Positions 22,377 to 33,303 of a DNA stretch of 64,000 bases are shown here, in pieces. The stretch is taken from the NCBI GenBank assembly GCA_023634235.1, contig JAMKCF010000001.1, positions 3,216,106-3,280,105 of the forward strand, in the 5' to 3' direction. The translations under genes were made by a program, and so were the position numbers. The DNA comes from Pisaster brevispinus. Taxonomy: Eukaryota > Echinodermata > Asteroidea > Forcipulatida > Asteriidae. Each line of letters starts with the position of its first letter. Position 1 is the stretch's first letter. A model generated the notes under the pieces. It was not told where the DNA came from, did no database searches, and worked only from the letters and a program-made list of their open reading frames with translations.

Positions 22377-23452
22377 TACGGAGCTCTGGAAGTGCCATCC
22401 GACATGTTGAGATCCTGACATAATTATCTCCGGATGACGACATCCTCAATGCAAATTAGTCGACATACCGAGATAAATATGTCGGGATGTTGACATTCTA
22501 AAAGTAGGATGTCGTCTTGCTGTGATAGTTTATCTCAGGATGTCGACATCCTAAAAGTAGGATGTCGTCTTGCTGTGATAATTTATCTCGGGATGACGAC
22601 ATCATATAAGAGAGGATGTCGTCTTGCTGTGGTAATTTATCCCGGGATGACGACATCCCAAAACTAAGACGTCGTCTTGCTGTGATAGTTTATCCCGGGA
22701 TGACGGCATCCTAAAAGCAGGATGTCGTCTTCCTGTGATAATTTATCTCGGGATGACGACATCATAAAAGAGTATGTCGTCTTCCTGTGATAAATTATCT
22801 CGGGATGTCGACATCCAGAGCTCCGTTGGTAGGATGTCGGACACGCGACCTTCGCGATTTATTTTTTAGTACACTGCAAAAACTGGGGTGTTAAATTGAT
22901 TCTTTCTGGTATCTATATGTGACAACACTAACATGGTGATATTTATCCCCATTACTATATCGTTGGTGAAATTAACACCGTGTTGGTGTTGTCACATATA
23001 GATACCAGAAAGAATCAGTTTAACACCCCAGTTTTTGCAGTGTTTAGGCCTACGAGTGACACCCATGCCTACGTCATCCCAAGATAAATTATCACAGGAA
23101 GACGACACCCTACTTTTAGGATGTCGACATCCCGAGATAAATTATCACAGCAAGACGACATCCTGCTTTTAGGATGTCGACATCCCGAGATAAATTATCA
23201 CTGGAAGACGACATCCTACTTTTAGGATGCCGTCATCCCGAGATAAATTGTCACAGCAAGACGACATCCTGCTTTTCTGATGCCGTCATCCCGAGATAAA
23301 TTATCACAGTAAGACGACATCCTACCTTTAGAATGTCAACATTCCGACATAATTATCTCGGTATGTCGACTAATCTGCGTTGAGGATGTCGTCATCCGGA
23401 GATAATTATGTCAGGATCTCAACATGTCGGATGGCACTTCCAGAGCTCCGTA
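22377..23452. mobile_element. 1,076-bp palindromic element, TACGGAGCTC ends, 6-bp target duplication
   Basis: The ends TACGGAGCTCTGGAAGTGCC and GGCACTTCCAGAGCTCCGTA are exact inverted repeats, and pairing continues over arms of roughly 480 bp. Each arm is built from tandem units of about 60 bp (GACGACATCCT, TGTGATAATTTATCTCGGGATG). GGATGC is repeated exactly at 22371-22376 and 23453-23458, a 6-bp target duplication. A second MITE sits in the centre. There is no coding capacity, so it must be moved in trans. A 445-bp relative lies at 34812. Confidence 0.92.
22871..23043. mobile_element. 173-bp MITE nested in the centre of the large palindrome
   Basis: Inverted arms of about 58 bp begin ACACTGCAAAAACTGGGGTG and end CACCCCAGTTTTTGCAGTGT. 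TTAG lies within 1 bp of both ends, a possible target duplication. Its sequence is unrelated to the host palindrome, so it is a later insertion. Confidence 0.88.
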
Positions 23453-23680
23453 GGATGCGTTTACATTGCCTATTCAATTATAAAACTGTTTTCAAAATGT
23501 TGTACTATTTATCCATTTATTTATTCTTTTTTGTTATCGGGAGCTAAATGCCTTGAGGGCAACAGTGATTTAATTCACTTGTTCGGTTCCTGCCATCAGT
23601 CTATTGTTTTGTATTTTTCTGTCTTGCATTTTTAATTGTTTTTGATGACAAAATAAACAATAATAATAATACTTGGTGAC

Positions 23681-23877
23681 CAGGGCCCAATTTCATAGAG
23701 CTGCTTCAGCACAAAAATTTGCTAAGCACAATAAAATTTTGCTTACCAGAATAAGGTTACCAGTCAAACTACCACGTCACATGTACAATTTGTGACTGGT
23801 ATCCTGCTCATTTCTGCTTAGCAGGAAATCGTTAAGCATTATTTTCTGCTTAAGCAGCTCTATGAAATTGGGCCCTG
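23681..23877. mobile_element. GGGCCCAATTTCAT-family MITE, reference copy
   Basis: Left CAGGGCCCAATTTCATAGAG and right CTCTATGAAATTGGGCCCTG are perfect inverted termini. Subterminal GCTTAAGCAG, TTTGCTAAGCAC and CTGCTTAGCAG motifs are also inverted across the element. Eleven whole or partial copies occur in the window, making it the commonest mobile family here. Confidence 0.93.
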
Positions 23878-23879
23878 GT

Positions 23880-24764
23880 GTTAAATTAACCATATTATTA
23901 TTACTCATTTTGTTCTGTCTTTCTTGCTTAACTTGGAAGGCAATATTGATAAACGTTCTAACTAACCATTGTATACATTACATAGCACAGTCACTCAGTG
24001 ACACTAGGCTTGACCGCAAAATAGCATAATTACAACAGATACGGTGGTTCAGACACTACGAGAATTATATCAAGGTGACTTATATTAGTCTAAATGATAT
24101 TTAAGGTCTTCGCTGATCACGGCACTCTCGTCCTTCGCGTCGCTCGCCACTTCCACTCATCAATAAATTTATACGGTTTCATTACCAGGAACAAAATAAG
24201 ACTGTTACTACAGTTGAATGTAGACTTCGGTGCACCGCACGTGCAAAATGCAAACCTCCAGATAAACACACTTTACGGATACAAAAAAAACGTGTGGTGA
24301 ATAATGCTAGCTGAACGGCATTATACACATAGCACGTGTGAATTTAGTGATTTGAATAGGTGCTGTTACTCGGTCCGGTTGCGAGTTGACAGTTATCTCA
24401 ATGGCAATTCATTACGTGTGGAATGTACGCATCTAGCGACCCGCGAACAGTAGTGCGGATTAATGCAATACAAATCACCTGAACGAACAGAGAGTACAGC
24501 GAAGAGGTACATTTTGTCACAAAATAAGCTTGAAAAGTACAGTTTCCCCCGATCAAATAAACAGCAAAAAGGAAAGTGGACCATCTACAGTAAAGACCAT
24601 ACTCATTGTCGTTTTGATTTTTTGTAGGCCTAGTCACTATTTCGTTCGCTCCATCATTCAATATCAAAAATGAGATAAAATTAAAATGCCTAGATTTTGT
24701 TAGACTGAAACTTGAGCTAAATGTTAAATAAAGTAGATGTTAAATTTGTATCGTTGATAAATAA
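23880..24764. other. No supported gene
   Basis: Open frames at 24094-24300 (plus) and 24393-24667 (minus) lack motifs and splice context. No repeat-family match was found. Confidence 0.4.
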
Positions 24765-25065
24765 TATGTGTGTAAAGCATTGTATACTCAGTATTTTCCC
24801 GAGTCCTTTGAAGAAAAAAAAACCCAGGAATAATACCCGGAGAGGATTCGAGCCCACGACCATTCTAGAGTAGATGTCTTACCACTAGACCACCGGGATT
24901 GCCCGTTAGCTACAGGCAGTTCGAACCCTATTTATTATTTTGGCAGCGGGTACCGCAAAAATTAAGTAGGTGCTTAATTTGCATAGTAATAAAGCATATT
25001 ATTTGGTTTTTACCCTGAGGCTACACCAATGTGTGTAAAGCACTGCATACTCAAATACAATTATA
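24765..25065 (-). mobile_element. TIR element with tRNA-like core, second copy
   Basis: Left arm TGTGTAAAGCATTGTATACT is followed by a minus-strand tRNA-like core (GGTCTAGTGGTAAG and TCGTGGGCTCGAATCC). A further arm block in the same sense (TTTTTACCCTGAGG...GTGTGTAAAGCACTGCATAC) occurs at 25009-25055. The copy is rearranged relative to the one at 7555. Confidence 0.6.
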
Positions 25066-25569
25066 AGAACAATAAAACCAGAATCACATAATATATATAT
25101 AAAACATATCTTGCCATTGTACAATAAAGACAAATTTACACTTTATTTTAGAGTTAAACCTACATATTGTTCTAGCAAAGGGGCCTTCCCTATACATTGG
25201 AACATTATTGTTATTATCTTCTTTTTTTATGAAATCGGCCGGCAGTCTACCCGTGTTTGTTCTCCGTTTAGTTTCACTTCGGATTTCACTAACCGTATCC
25301 TAGAAAAAGCAACGCATACGTTATTTAGACACCTGAATAGTCAGGAACTGTCATAGCCTGAGACCCTGAAGGTAGCACGGCCCGAAAGTTGACTCAACCT
25401 TGTATCTAAACAATTCCCGATTAGTCATGATTTTGTTTTCATTGTCCTTTCATTTATTAATTTCGTAAGATAAAAAACAGCACAAAGATAGGTTCAACAA
25501 TTAAATAACAAGAAACTGCACTAACTAAAACAGTGTAAAACAAAACCACACACACACACAATCTAAACA

Positions 25570-26190
25570 CGAACGCCCAACCCTACTTTTCCAAAGAATT
25601 CTTTTGTTGGGTCCAGATTGAACATAGAATTCCTTTGTGGGGTCCTTTGTTCTATTGTTGAAAACACCCTACAAAGGCGCTCTCGAAGCCCACATGCACA
25701 TGCGCACAACTTTTCAGATCGGGATTTAGGGGTCTTATTCTATTATTCCCTTTTTCTAGGAAATTCCTCTGTGGGGGTCCATGTTGAGCAAATAACAACT
25801 TTGTTGGGTCCGTGGACCCCATAAGGCTCCTGTATGTAAGCTCATCCCAGATCGGGTTTGTGGGATCCTGCTATTGTTGTTCTATTATTCCCTTTTCTAA
25901 AGAATTATCTTGGGGGGGTCCAGGTTGAACAAAGAATTCTCTTTTGGGGTCCATTGTTCCATTGTTGAAAATACCCCACAAGGCCCCTGTACGTAAGCCC
26001 ACCCATGTTTGTAAATGGTGTAAACCGAGAACACCCTTTTAGTATACCATTGTTTGGATTTTTGATTTTTTTTTTTTTTTTTTTGGCGACATCCCCATTG
26101 GTTTTGTACACAAAGAAAAGCGAATATTGTCCGCTGAATGTCATTTTCCCGGGTCCCCGTTGTTAAAGTCCTCGGTTTGAATGCGTAGAC
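25570..26190 (+). repeat. Family G repeat with internal tandem units
   Basis: Three imperfect units share AAAGAATTCYYTTGTKGGGTCC and TGTTCTATTGTTGAAAA, followed by the GGTTTTGTACACAAAG and TAAAGTCCTCGGTTTGAATG tail also found at 2585 and 42480. A T run lies at 26066. Confidence 0.7.
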
Positions 26191-26246
26191 ATGCCCAGTT
26201 CTGTGTTACCAACTCTCTGAGGACATTCCTTTGTTTTATACACTTA

Positions 26247-26461
26247 ACACTATGAAAATCTTCTCCTTGAAAACTCAGTGAAATGCTGTTTTGGGGATTA
26301 ATTTCAAGGACTTTCTTCATTTCACAATGTTTTTACCCTGTTTTCCCATATCAACAGGGTGAAAATACTGTAAAAATATTATTATTTCCTTGAAATTCAC
26401 CCCAAAATGGCATTTCACAGACATTTCACTGAGTTTTCAAGGAGAAGATTTTCATTGTGTA
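26247..26461. mobile_element. Palindromic MITE, about 215 bp
   Basis: Inverted arms of about 65 bp contain TGAAAATCTTCTCCTTGAAA at left and the complementary block at right. The spacer holds its own small inverted repeat around TTTTTACCCTGTT/AACAGGGTGAAAA. Non-coding. Confidence 0.85.
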
Positions 26462-26639
26462 AGAAGGAAAACATATTCGTCAACACTGTGAACAAACTGT
26501 GTGGACGTTTGTAAGTCCACATAGTGTTTCAAGTCCCTCCATTGTGTGGGCATTATTGTGTTCTTAGGTCCACACTTAGCATGTAATGCTTGCTAAAGAC
26601 AACAAACGACAAAACGAACAAACAAACAATAACCAATAT

Positions 26640-26676
26640 AAAAACAAACAAACAAACAAACAAACAAACAAACAAC
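26640..26676. repeat. (AAAC)n microsatellite
   Basis: About nine CAAA units, with a further AAC-rich tract at 26745-26765. Confidence 0.9.
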
Positions 26677-26886
26677 CCCATCACTCCCAACAAATAAAAG
26701 CAAAACTGGGCGTAGTGAGTGCTTCCTGAAGGATTGTAAAGACACAACAAACAACAACAACAAAACCACGTGGTAATACCACGTGCATTACACTGGACCC
26801 AGACTTGACCCGCTGTCCAGGCTACATTAAGGTACAACATTGAGGCTACGTTGTCAGGGCCTCATTGGCGCTACACCTAGGTATGG

Positions 26887-27335
26887 GTGACATTTACGAG
26901 AACTACTAGACTTTCTTGTGATAAGACCAGATTGCAGAGTGTTAACACTAAATTATGCATCATGGGAGATGAGGCTTTTTCTGCTATTGCCCCTAAAATG
27001 TGGAATGACCTGGATGTCTGTATTCGAGAAGCGGAGAGTGTCAATCTTTTTAAGAGAAAGCTTTTTTAATCTTTTTTAAAGAAAGCTTTCGAGCAACCCC
27101 CAGGTTTTAGCTGTATCTACGTGTTCATTAACTGTTTGGCTTGTTGTTGTCGGTGGGATTTTATTGTCATTTTCTTTTTCAATTTAAATGTAATTATTTA
27201 TTTGTACCTTTTTATGCTTATGTCAATTATCTTAGTGCGTTTTATATACCTTTTAATTCGTTTTGTGAAGCGCCTTAGAGCATTTTACAAAAATAGATTT
27301 GGGGCTATATAAATGTATTACTATTATTATTATTT
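26887..27335 (+). mobile_element. LINE 3' fragment (CR1/L2-like C-terminus, 3'UTR and tail)
   Basis: The frame ending at 27069 carries GDEAFSAIAPKMWNDL and then FKRKLF. This is the signature of the extreme C-terminus of CR1/L2/jockey-like reverse-transcriptase proteins (GDRAFSxxAPxLWNxLP...FKxxLKTxLF type). A 3' UTR follows (GAAGCGCCTTAGAGC...GGGGCTATATAAATG) and then an ATT/T-rich tail. The copy is strongly 5'-truncated; no reverse-transcriptase motif is upstream. The family assignment within LINEs is tentative. Confidence 0.75.
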
Positions 27336-27719
27336 TTTTTTTATTTATTAAATGTAGTCCTGGGCTACACTTAGAGCTTGGGATGCATAATAGGGACTTC
27401 CCAGTCTCGTCTGAATTATTTTATTACATGGGTATTAACGATAATTCATAACGAGCCCCTAGTAAATTGGATTGCAGGTTATTGATGGTAGGTAGGTCTT
27501 TCCAATTGTAATCAATTGATTATGATACCTATATTATATTGTGGTTATTGGCTAATTATATTAATTACTTTTTATCGTTTGATTTGCCGCCAGTCTGAGC
27601 ATATGGCACCGTTGATACGGTAGTTTACCGTCAAGACATTTCCAGCACATAGACTAACCAGACAATTTCTCCTGGGGGTGGTACACATGCAGTGCTTTGT
27701 ATAGAGTCTACATTGTTTA

Positions 27720-28005
27720 AAATTGAGCAAGTTCCGGGTCCTATGGGTATGACACAATTCTGTGTCAGTTTGACCTGGAATATGTGTCAATCTGACCCAG
27801 TTCCGCGTCCCTGTTGTCTGAAAAATGGTTAGGTCAGCGTGACCCGGAATATCCGGTTCCGGGTACCAGGGGTCTGGCACATTTCTTGAGTGTGACATGA
27901 CATAACGTCAGAATGATCAAGAAATGGGTCAAATTGTCCACTTTTTAAAACAAAATTTTCGGGTTAGCCTGACCAGGAATTGGGCCAAGCTCCCATAGGA
28001 CCAGG
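27720..28005. repeat. Family E repeat fragment
   Basis: Carries TGTGTCAGTTTGACCTGGAA, TCTGACCCAGTTCC and CGTGACCCGGAA words of the 15060-15590 array. Confidence 0.65.
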
Positions 28006-28008
28006 GAT

Positions 28009-28207
28009 CCAGGGCAACATTTCGTAAAGCTGTTAAGCAGAAAATTCTGCTTAGCAAATTTATATACTTAGCAATCAATGGGCGGGGTACCAGTGGCAAC
28101 AATCTAAACTGTATGGAATGTTGGCTGGTAACCTGTTTTTGCTATGCAAGATTTTTCTGTGCTTAGCAGGTTTTTCGTGCTTACAGGTTTTATAAAATTG
28201 AGCCCTG
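28009..28207. mobile_element. GGGCCCAATTTCAT-family MITE, diverged
   Basis: Left CAGGGCAACATTTCGTAAAG, right TTTTATAAAATTGAGCCCTG. The interior closely matches the copy at 28401. It would lie in the first intron of the GABA-B receptor-like gene. Confidence 0.8.
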
Positions 28208-28400
28208 ATCAACTCTGACACGAGTGCACTGCTTGTGTGCAATGATCGAGTACTGAGGAAAAATTTTCGAAATCGAACTTGTTATGTTGAGTATAATTAA
28301 AAGAAGAAGAAAAAAAACCGTTGTTGATTCAAGATAATAATGTACAGAATATTAATTAAAAACATATAATAAAATGAAGTAAAACATAATCTAGTCCAAC

Positions 28401-28587
28401 CAGGGCCCAATTTCATAAAGCTGTTAAGCAGAAAATTCTGCTTAGCAAATTTCTATACTTAACAAGAAATGAGCGGGGTACCAGTGGCAACAATGTAAGC
28501 TTTATGTCATGTTGGCTGGTAACCTGTTTCTGCTTAGCAAGATTTTGCTGTGCTTAGCAAGTTTTTGTGCGTATGAAATTGGGCCCA
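28401..28587. mobile_element. GGGCCCAATTTCAT-family MITE in the first intron
   Basis: Left CAGGGCCCAATTTCATAAAG, right CGTATGAAATTGGGCCCAG. It sits 53 bp inside the intron from the splice donor of the GABA-B receptor-like exon, and shares a subfamily with the copy at 28009. Confidence 0.87.
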
Positions 28588-28633
28588 GTTGATCTCCAGG
28601 TGAAACTTGGGGATAATATATTTTGGAAAATGT

Positions 28634-28639
28634 ACTCAC
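28634..28639 (-). promoter_or_regulatory. Splice donor GTGAGT of the GABA-B receptor-like exon
   Basis: On the minus strand the exon ends ...GACACACTG followed by GTGAGTACAT, a consensus U1 site. Reading through it gives only intronic, MITE-derived codons, which sets the exon end at 28640. Confidence 0.8.
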
Positions 28640-28891
28640 CAGTGTGTCATTGAATATCGTCCGGAGTTCATACCCTTTCAAGACGCTGTCACTTTCTTTA
28701 ACATGAAGAAGAGCAAGCTCCACGGCAGGTAGTACACCACGCCCTATGTCCCCTTCCTGGACCCCACCCGAGAGGGGGAACAACCCAGTCACGTGGATGA
28801 CGTTTGTTTCCTGCGAGAGCGACTCGCGAGATGCACAGAGCACAATTATCACCATCACCACAAAGCAAGCTGAGCCCGGTAGTTGTTCCAT
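28640..28891 (-). CDS. GABBR2: GABA-B receptor subunit 2-like, first coding exon (partial gene)
   Basis: The exon encodes 84 residues in phase 0. The start was chosen at 28891 because it has the Kozak context ACCACCATGG and places a signal peptide directly at the N-terminus (MEQLPGSACF, then the hydrophobic core VVMVIIVLCA, cleavage near SLSQ). An ATG 26 codons upstream is also in frame. After cleavage, IHVTGLFPLSGG is the first strand and loop of the periplasmic-binding-like (ANF receptor) ligand domain, and IGRGVLPAVELA matches the equivalent helix of vertebrate GABBR2. YELRTIFNDT begins the next strand. The family is class C GPCRs that bind GABA as GABBR1/GABBR2 heterodimers in synaptic membranes and couple to Gi/o. 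The rest of the ectodomain and the seven-helix region should lie at lower coordinates, but I did not find those exons, so intron 1 may exceed 28 kb or the exons may be unrecognised. A paralogous orphan GABA-B-like receptor is possible, as such genes can be multiplied in invertebrates. Confidence 0.82.
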
Positions 28892-28969
28892 GGTGGTTAA
28901 AAAATTAAAGCGAGCAACCCGCAGAGAAGACCTCGAAGAATTGTTTAAAGTGAGTGCAGCGTGATTCAA

Positions 28970-30433
28970 AAGAGTCGACTCGGGCAGCGGTGCTGGGTCG
29001 CGATATCGGTCTTCTAGCGCGACTTCCTAGGATGGCTTCAACGGGAGTAATGAGGAAATCTCACCGGTCGGCTGGCTCCCTTTCAGACGCCGTAGGTTTG
29101 AAGGTTAGTCTTCTCAACCTCGCGTGGTAAACACGTGCGGGAGGTCAGCTCGGCCTTCAAAGGCATCTACTTCCTCCTATTCAAATTATATATTTATAGC
29201 CAATATCGCCACCTGTTTTGCCGTGTTAATGTTCACAATAAGTGTCACATAATAAGCTGGTCTCGACTGTTACTTGCAGTGCTATATCTAAACGTAAACA
29301 CCTAATTGCTGAAGATGACCGAAGTTGACTTGTTTACCGTGACCGTCCAAATCTCTCAGAAGACCCGTTGCCAGAGCCACTATCTTCACCTACTGAAACA
29401 GCGTTCCCCGTACTAGAGTATAACTCCTGTCAAGCGAGTAGCATTGCCCTCTATGATCTTCACGCCATCAATTAAACAATAAGGTGAAGTTCGTATTCCT
29501 AAGACCCCGAACTCGACTGACATTCCATTTACGGTCACACTCTGCTGTGCTTTGTAACCCAATGTAGAATAGACTCCGGGTTGTGAAATCCAGTTTGCAA
29601 CTGCTGAACTGACACCACGTATAATACGTCTCCCACACAGTTCAACACTCCGCGACTGAACTTTGTAACAAAGCACCGAGTAAACACTGTCTTTCTCAAC
29701 AGTTTAGCACTCATTTACATGCGGGCTTTATTTATCGAAATCAAAGTCTACTTTTTACGGACAAAAACCCCTATTGTGTATTTAAGTCTGACCCTGGCTC
29801 GCTGTTGCAAAACCAAACAGTCGTAATGCAGACGACGACAGTCAATTTGCACTGTGGACGAAGTCGGCCTAATCAATGCCCTTTTAATAAACTACACGTC
29901 GATCGATGGGTAACCACAGACTTTACCTTCCTTAGTCTAGACATTTGCAACATACACATCTGAAACAAAATTCAGTTGATTTCCAAAGCAGCCACAGGGC
30001 AATCTCCACAAAAATCATAATCTCCTCTCTCCACCGACCAATTAGAAATATTGTAACACCACGCCCCAAAACAGCGGAGCAGCGACAACCGGCATGTACT
30101 CAAAAATCCCAGGCTACGTGTGTGTGTGCAGCAAAGCAGCCGCTACTCGTACCTCGCCTTCCCCGCGCAAGCGCACTCAACCCAATCCTACAAAATATTC
30201 CACCAATCACATCGCTTAATCATCCAGGTTGTTCTTACGCTCCTTGCACACGTGGTACATTACATGTTACTTGCGGCAGTGCTCAGCCACCAAACACCCG
30301 TCAACGTCATTGTGTGTGTGATCCAACGTGTGTATTTTGCCATGTTGAGCCGAGCAGCGCGAAGCCAGTCTCTCTTATTTAATTTCATGTCAGTAACGAT
30401 GACAGTCAGCATCGATTTATCAAGCGGAGCGGA
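28970..30433. promoter_or_regulatory. GC-richer intergenic stretch, candidate bidirectional promoter
   Basis: This is the most CpG-rich part of the left half. It separates the minus-strand receptor exon from a plus-strand first-exon candidate. CCAAT boxes occur at about 30038 and 30202, and a GC-box-like CCACGCCCC near 30059. A minus-strand open frame at 29413-29676 is 87 codons long but matches nothing I know. A plus-strand frame at 29945-30382 looks compositional. Promoter function is inferred from position and composition. Confidence 0.4.
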
Positions 30434-30583
30434 ATGAAGCGTGCGGGTTTTAGCGGAGGAGGCCGTGGGCATGTACGGGGCCCGGCCAGCGTCGTGGTTG
30501 ACGAATCGGTGTGGAGCGTCGAGGAAAGGCACTCCAAGATATTAACTAAGTGTTTTTTCTTTCTTCTCTGCTGTCGGCTGGGT
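30434..30583 (+). CDS. Candidate first coding exon, unknown protein
   Basis: An ATG with purine at -3 (GGAATGA) opens 50 codons ending in GGT directly before GTGAGT, a strong splice donor at 30584-30589, so the exon would end in phase 0. The start MKRAGFSGGGRGHVRG is Gly/Arg-rich, the middle is charged (VDESVWSVEERHSKIL), and the end is hydrophobic and cysteine-rich (FFFLLCC). I do not recognise a family. Support comes from CpG-rich context, start context and donor. Against it, no second exon was identified and the hydrophobic end comes from a T/C tract. Without splicing the frame stops at 30602. Confidence 0.3.
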
Positions 30584-30599
30584 GTGAGTCACGGTGACT

Positions 30600-31155
30600 T
30601 CTAAACAGCGCCGCTGCGCGACGATTTTTGTTCATTTTGTTCGCTCACTACCGTGATATGTTGTGCCCATCTGACTCTTCCAAGCATAGAGAGAAATGGA
30701 CTGTTTAGACTTGTGTCAGCCTTGATGGTAGATTTCAAGGTCATGTGACGCCCTCTACGACGAGGGCACACCCGGGCTTTCACAGAAGAACGCGATTAGC
30801 TTGTTCATTATAGTCGAAAACGTGCATCAAAACGTGAAGAAAATCTCCACCATGCAAAGTTCTGCACATAAACAATTTGAATAATAAATAATGAGGGGAA
30901 GAGTTATGTAACAAATTAAATAATATTAATTTGTATATTAAACATTGTAATCATAAAGCTTAAGTGGTACTTTTATGATAAATCTCACGTACAAATCTGT
31001 TTTTATTGTACGGGTACACATAACATCAAGGCTTTGCGAAAACATTTATTTTTTTCGAAGTAGCATATCATCTTCAAGAACAAACATAATGGGTGCCATT
31101 TTACTGTCTCAATTTGTAAATATTAATATCAAACGTACTGTTGGTTAATCAAGTG
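30600..31155. other. Nothing recognised
   Basis: GC content falls back to the AT-rich background by 30840. No gene or repeat match. Confidence 0.4.
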
Positions 31156-31369
31156 TAGACTGTTTCCCTGTCTTTATCCGCAAGGATAAGGACAGGCACC
31201 AGTCTATTAATCCGGTGCTTTTATTGGACAGACATGCAGTGTATGTAATGTTGTTCTGTCGTCCGTGTGAATGGGATGCGAGGTCAAAGGTACATCTGCC
31301 AACATCCGGTCTGGCAGGTATCTGGCGTTATTCACGAGCCTCGTAGTGTGACGTAAGATGTTTGGGCTA
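31156..31369 (+). mobile_element. Family C element, internally deleted (214 bp), 9-bp target duplication
   Basis: AATCAAGTG is repeated exactly at 31147-31155 and 31370-31378. The element begins TAGACTG...CCCTGTCTTTATCCGCAAGG and ends GTGTGACGTAAGATGTTTGG then GCTA. About 150 bp of the interior present in the 53567 copy is missing. Confidence 0.9.
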
Positions 31370-31379
31370 AATCAAGTGC

Positions 31380-32560
31380 CACGTTTGTAAATACAATGTC
31401 TTTAGATGGAAGTGTTTTCATTTGTTTAGTCATGGTACGGCAGAGAGGTAATGGGATCGTGCATTTGACGATGAACAAGCACAGAGTTTGGCACACGGTC
31501 AAAGTAGTTCATGAGAGAATGGTAGTTGGCTATATGGTCATCGCTGATGTGTCCTTTGAAACAAAAAATAGTTCGAATTATATTTATTTCTTATTTATTT
31601 TGTGGAAACCAATCCGTGAAACACCTTTTTCTCAAAGGTGCCCAGCAATTAACAAACATTCATTAGTTACTAATTAGGAAAATAGAAAAATGCAGGAGAC
31701 AAAACATGTACAAATAATGAACATATAAAACATTATAGACAGTGAGACAAGGTTGATAAAACAAATACATTACACCAAAAAAGAAAAGAAAAAAAAACAA
31801 CAACAAGGACGATTAAAAAAACAATCACACAGGCAAAAGAAAAGAATAAAGAACAATTTAAAAAATGCACCTAAATGGTCCTGCATAGACAGTGAAAACA
31901 AAAACATCTCTACATGTACCCTGTTTACCGTTAATCAACACTCGCTCACTCGCAGTCGCTCACTTATTGAGTAACAGTTTTCAACTGAAAAGCTGGTACT
32001 CCGCCAATATTTTTCATTGTCTAACTAAAAAAATTCAAGTTCCACATCTACACCTAGCCAAAATAATAGCATGCCAACTGTTTTATTAATATCGGGTTGT
32101 TTTTTGTGGGGTTTTTTTTTGTGTTTTTTTTCACAAAAAAAAATCCATCAATGACCAGCTCTCTCAGAATTCCCATAGGAATTGTACAGCAATTACTCAG
32201 CCTTGGTACTGATATACCCACTACTGGGTGAAACGAACTACATAGTTTTCAGATTGCTTCTTCTCTAGACTCGGAATTTGTTATAAAAAAATCATGAATA
32301 TGCCATGAGAAAGATGCTTGGCTATAGGGCCCTCGCATATTTTGTCCTTTGAAAAAACATACGTAGAATGACAAGTTACTGGCAGCCATTTTTTAAGTTA
32401 CCTATAATACTTTCACTATGCACGAAAGCCCGTTAGTGCCATCGCTAGTTTTCAAAAAAATATATATATTTTCAAGAGCAGCTCATACGGTCGATTACTA
32501 GTGAGTCCCAAGGAGACACTTGCCATGCAGAGGCGAGTGCTTGACATTTTTAAAGTAACT
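31380..32560. other. No supported gene
   Basis: A-rich DNA with low-complexity open frames (31753-31974 is Lys-rich from an A run). T and A runs lie at 32100-32145. Confidence 0.4.
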
Positions 32561-32574
32561 TTCGATACAGCAGT

Positions 32575-32870
32575 TATTTGTTATTATAAAGAGCAGTTAT
32601 TTTTGTTGTTTTTTTGTTGGAGAGCATACAATAACTGCTTTGAAAACAAAAATAACTGCATTTGAAAAAGAAAGCTGCTATTGAAAATTTGTAAAAGTAC
32701 TTTTGAAAATAACAATAACTGATTTTGAAACTAAATACAACTGCTTTTGAGAATAAAAATGAACTGCATTTGAAAATAAAAATAACTGCACTTAAAACAA
32801 AGTTGCTATTGAGAACAAAAATAACTGTTTTTACAAAATATAACCGCTTTTGAGAAAAATTACTACTGAT
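32575..32870. repeat. Degenerate tandem repeat of AAAATAACTGCTTTTGA units
   Basis: About ten imperfect units containing ATAACTGC and TTTGAAAA follow one another at variable 22-40-bp spacing. Confidence 0.7.
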
Positions 32871-33303
32871 GGCAGGCTGTCGTACCTGTTTGCCCTGCTA
32901 TCATGATTTTTTATGACCATGTCACTTAAAAGTTTGAAGATTTCAAAAAACAAAACAAATCCCTTTCTCCACTGTTGATCTCTTCGATCTTCACGTCACA
33001 AAAATTCCCAGCATATTGGCGACACTGAGTTACAGCTGAATCTACTCATTTGATCATAAAACTGCCCAGCGAAGTCCCGTGCGTGGTTTAGCATACAACT
33101 CAGTGACATTGCCACGTCATTACGGACTCGGCGCGGAAGACTTTATTGCACTTTCTGACAGCCCAGTGAATATAAATGTGTCTTAACGCGCTCTAATAGC
33201 AACCAATCACCCTGGACGGGAAATAAACTTTCCGGCAGCCTGATCATTTATAATTATATATATCTGTGATAGCTATCTGGTCGTGTTCCCCGGTATGCAA
33301 CAC

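Noticed and set aside
29413..29676. 87-codon minus-strand frame upstream of the receptor exon
   Set aside because: Composition is coding-like but no family, start context or splice junction supports it.
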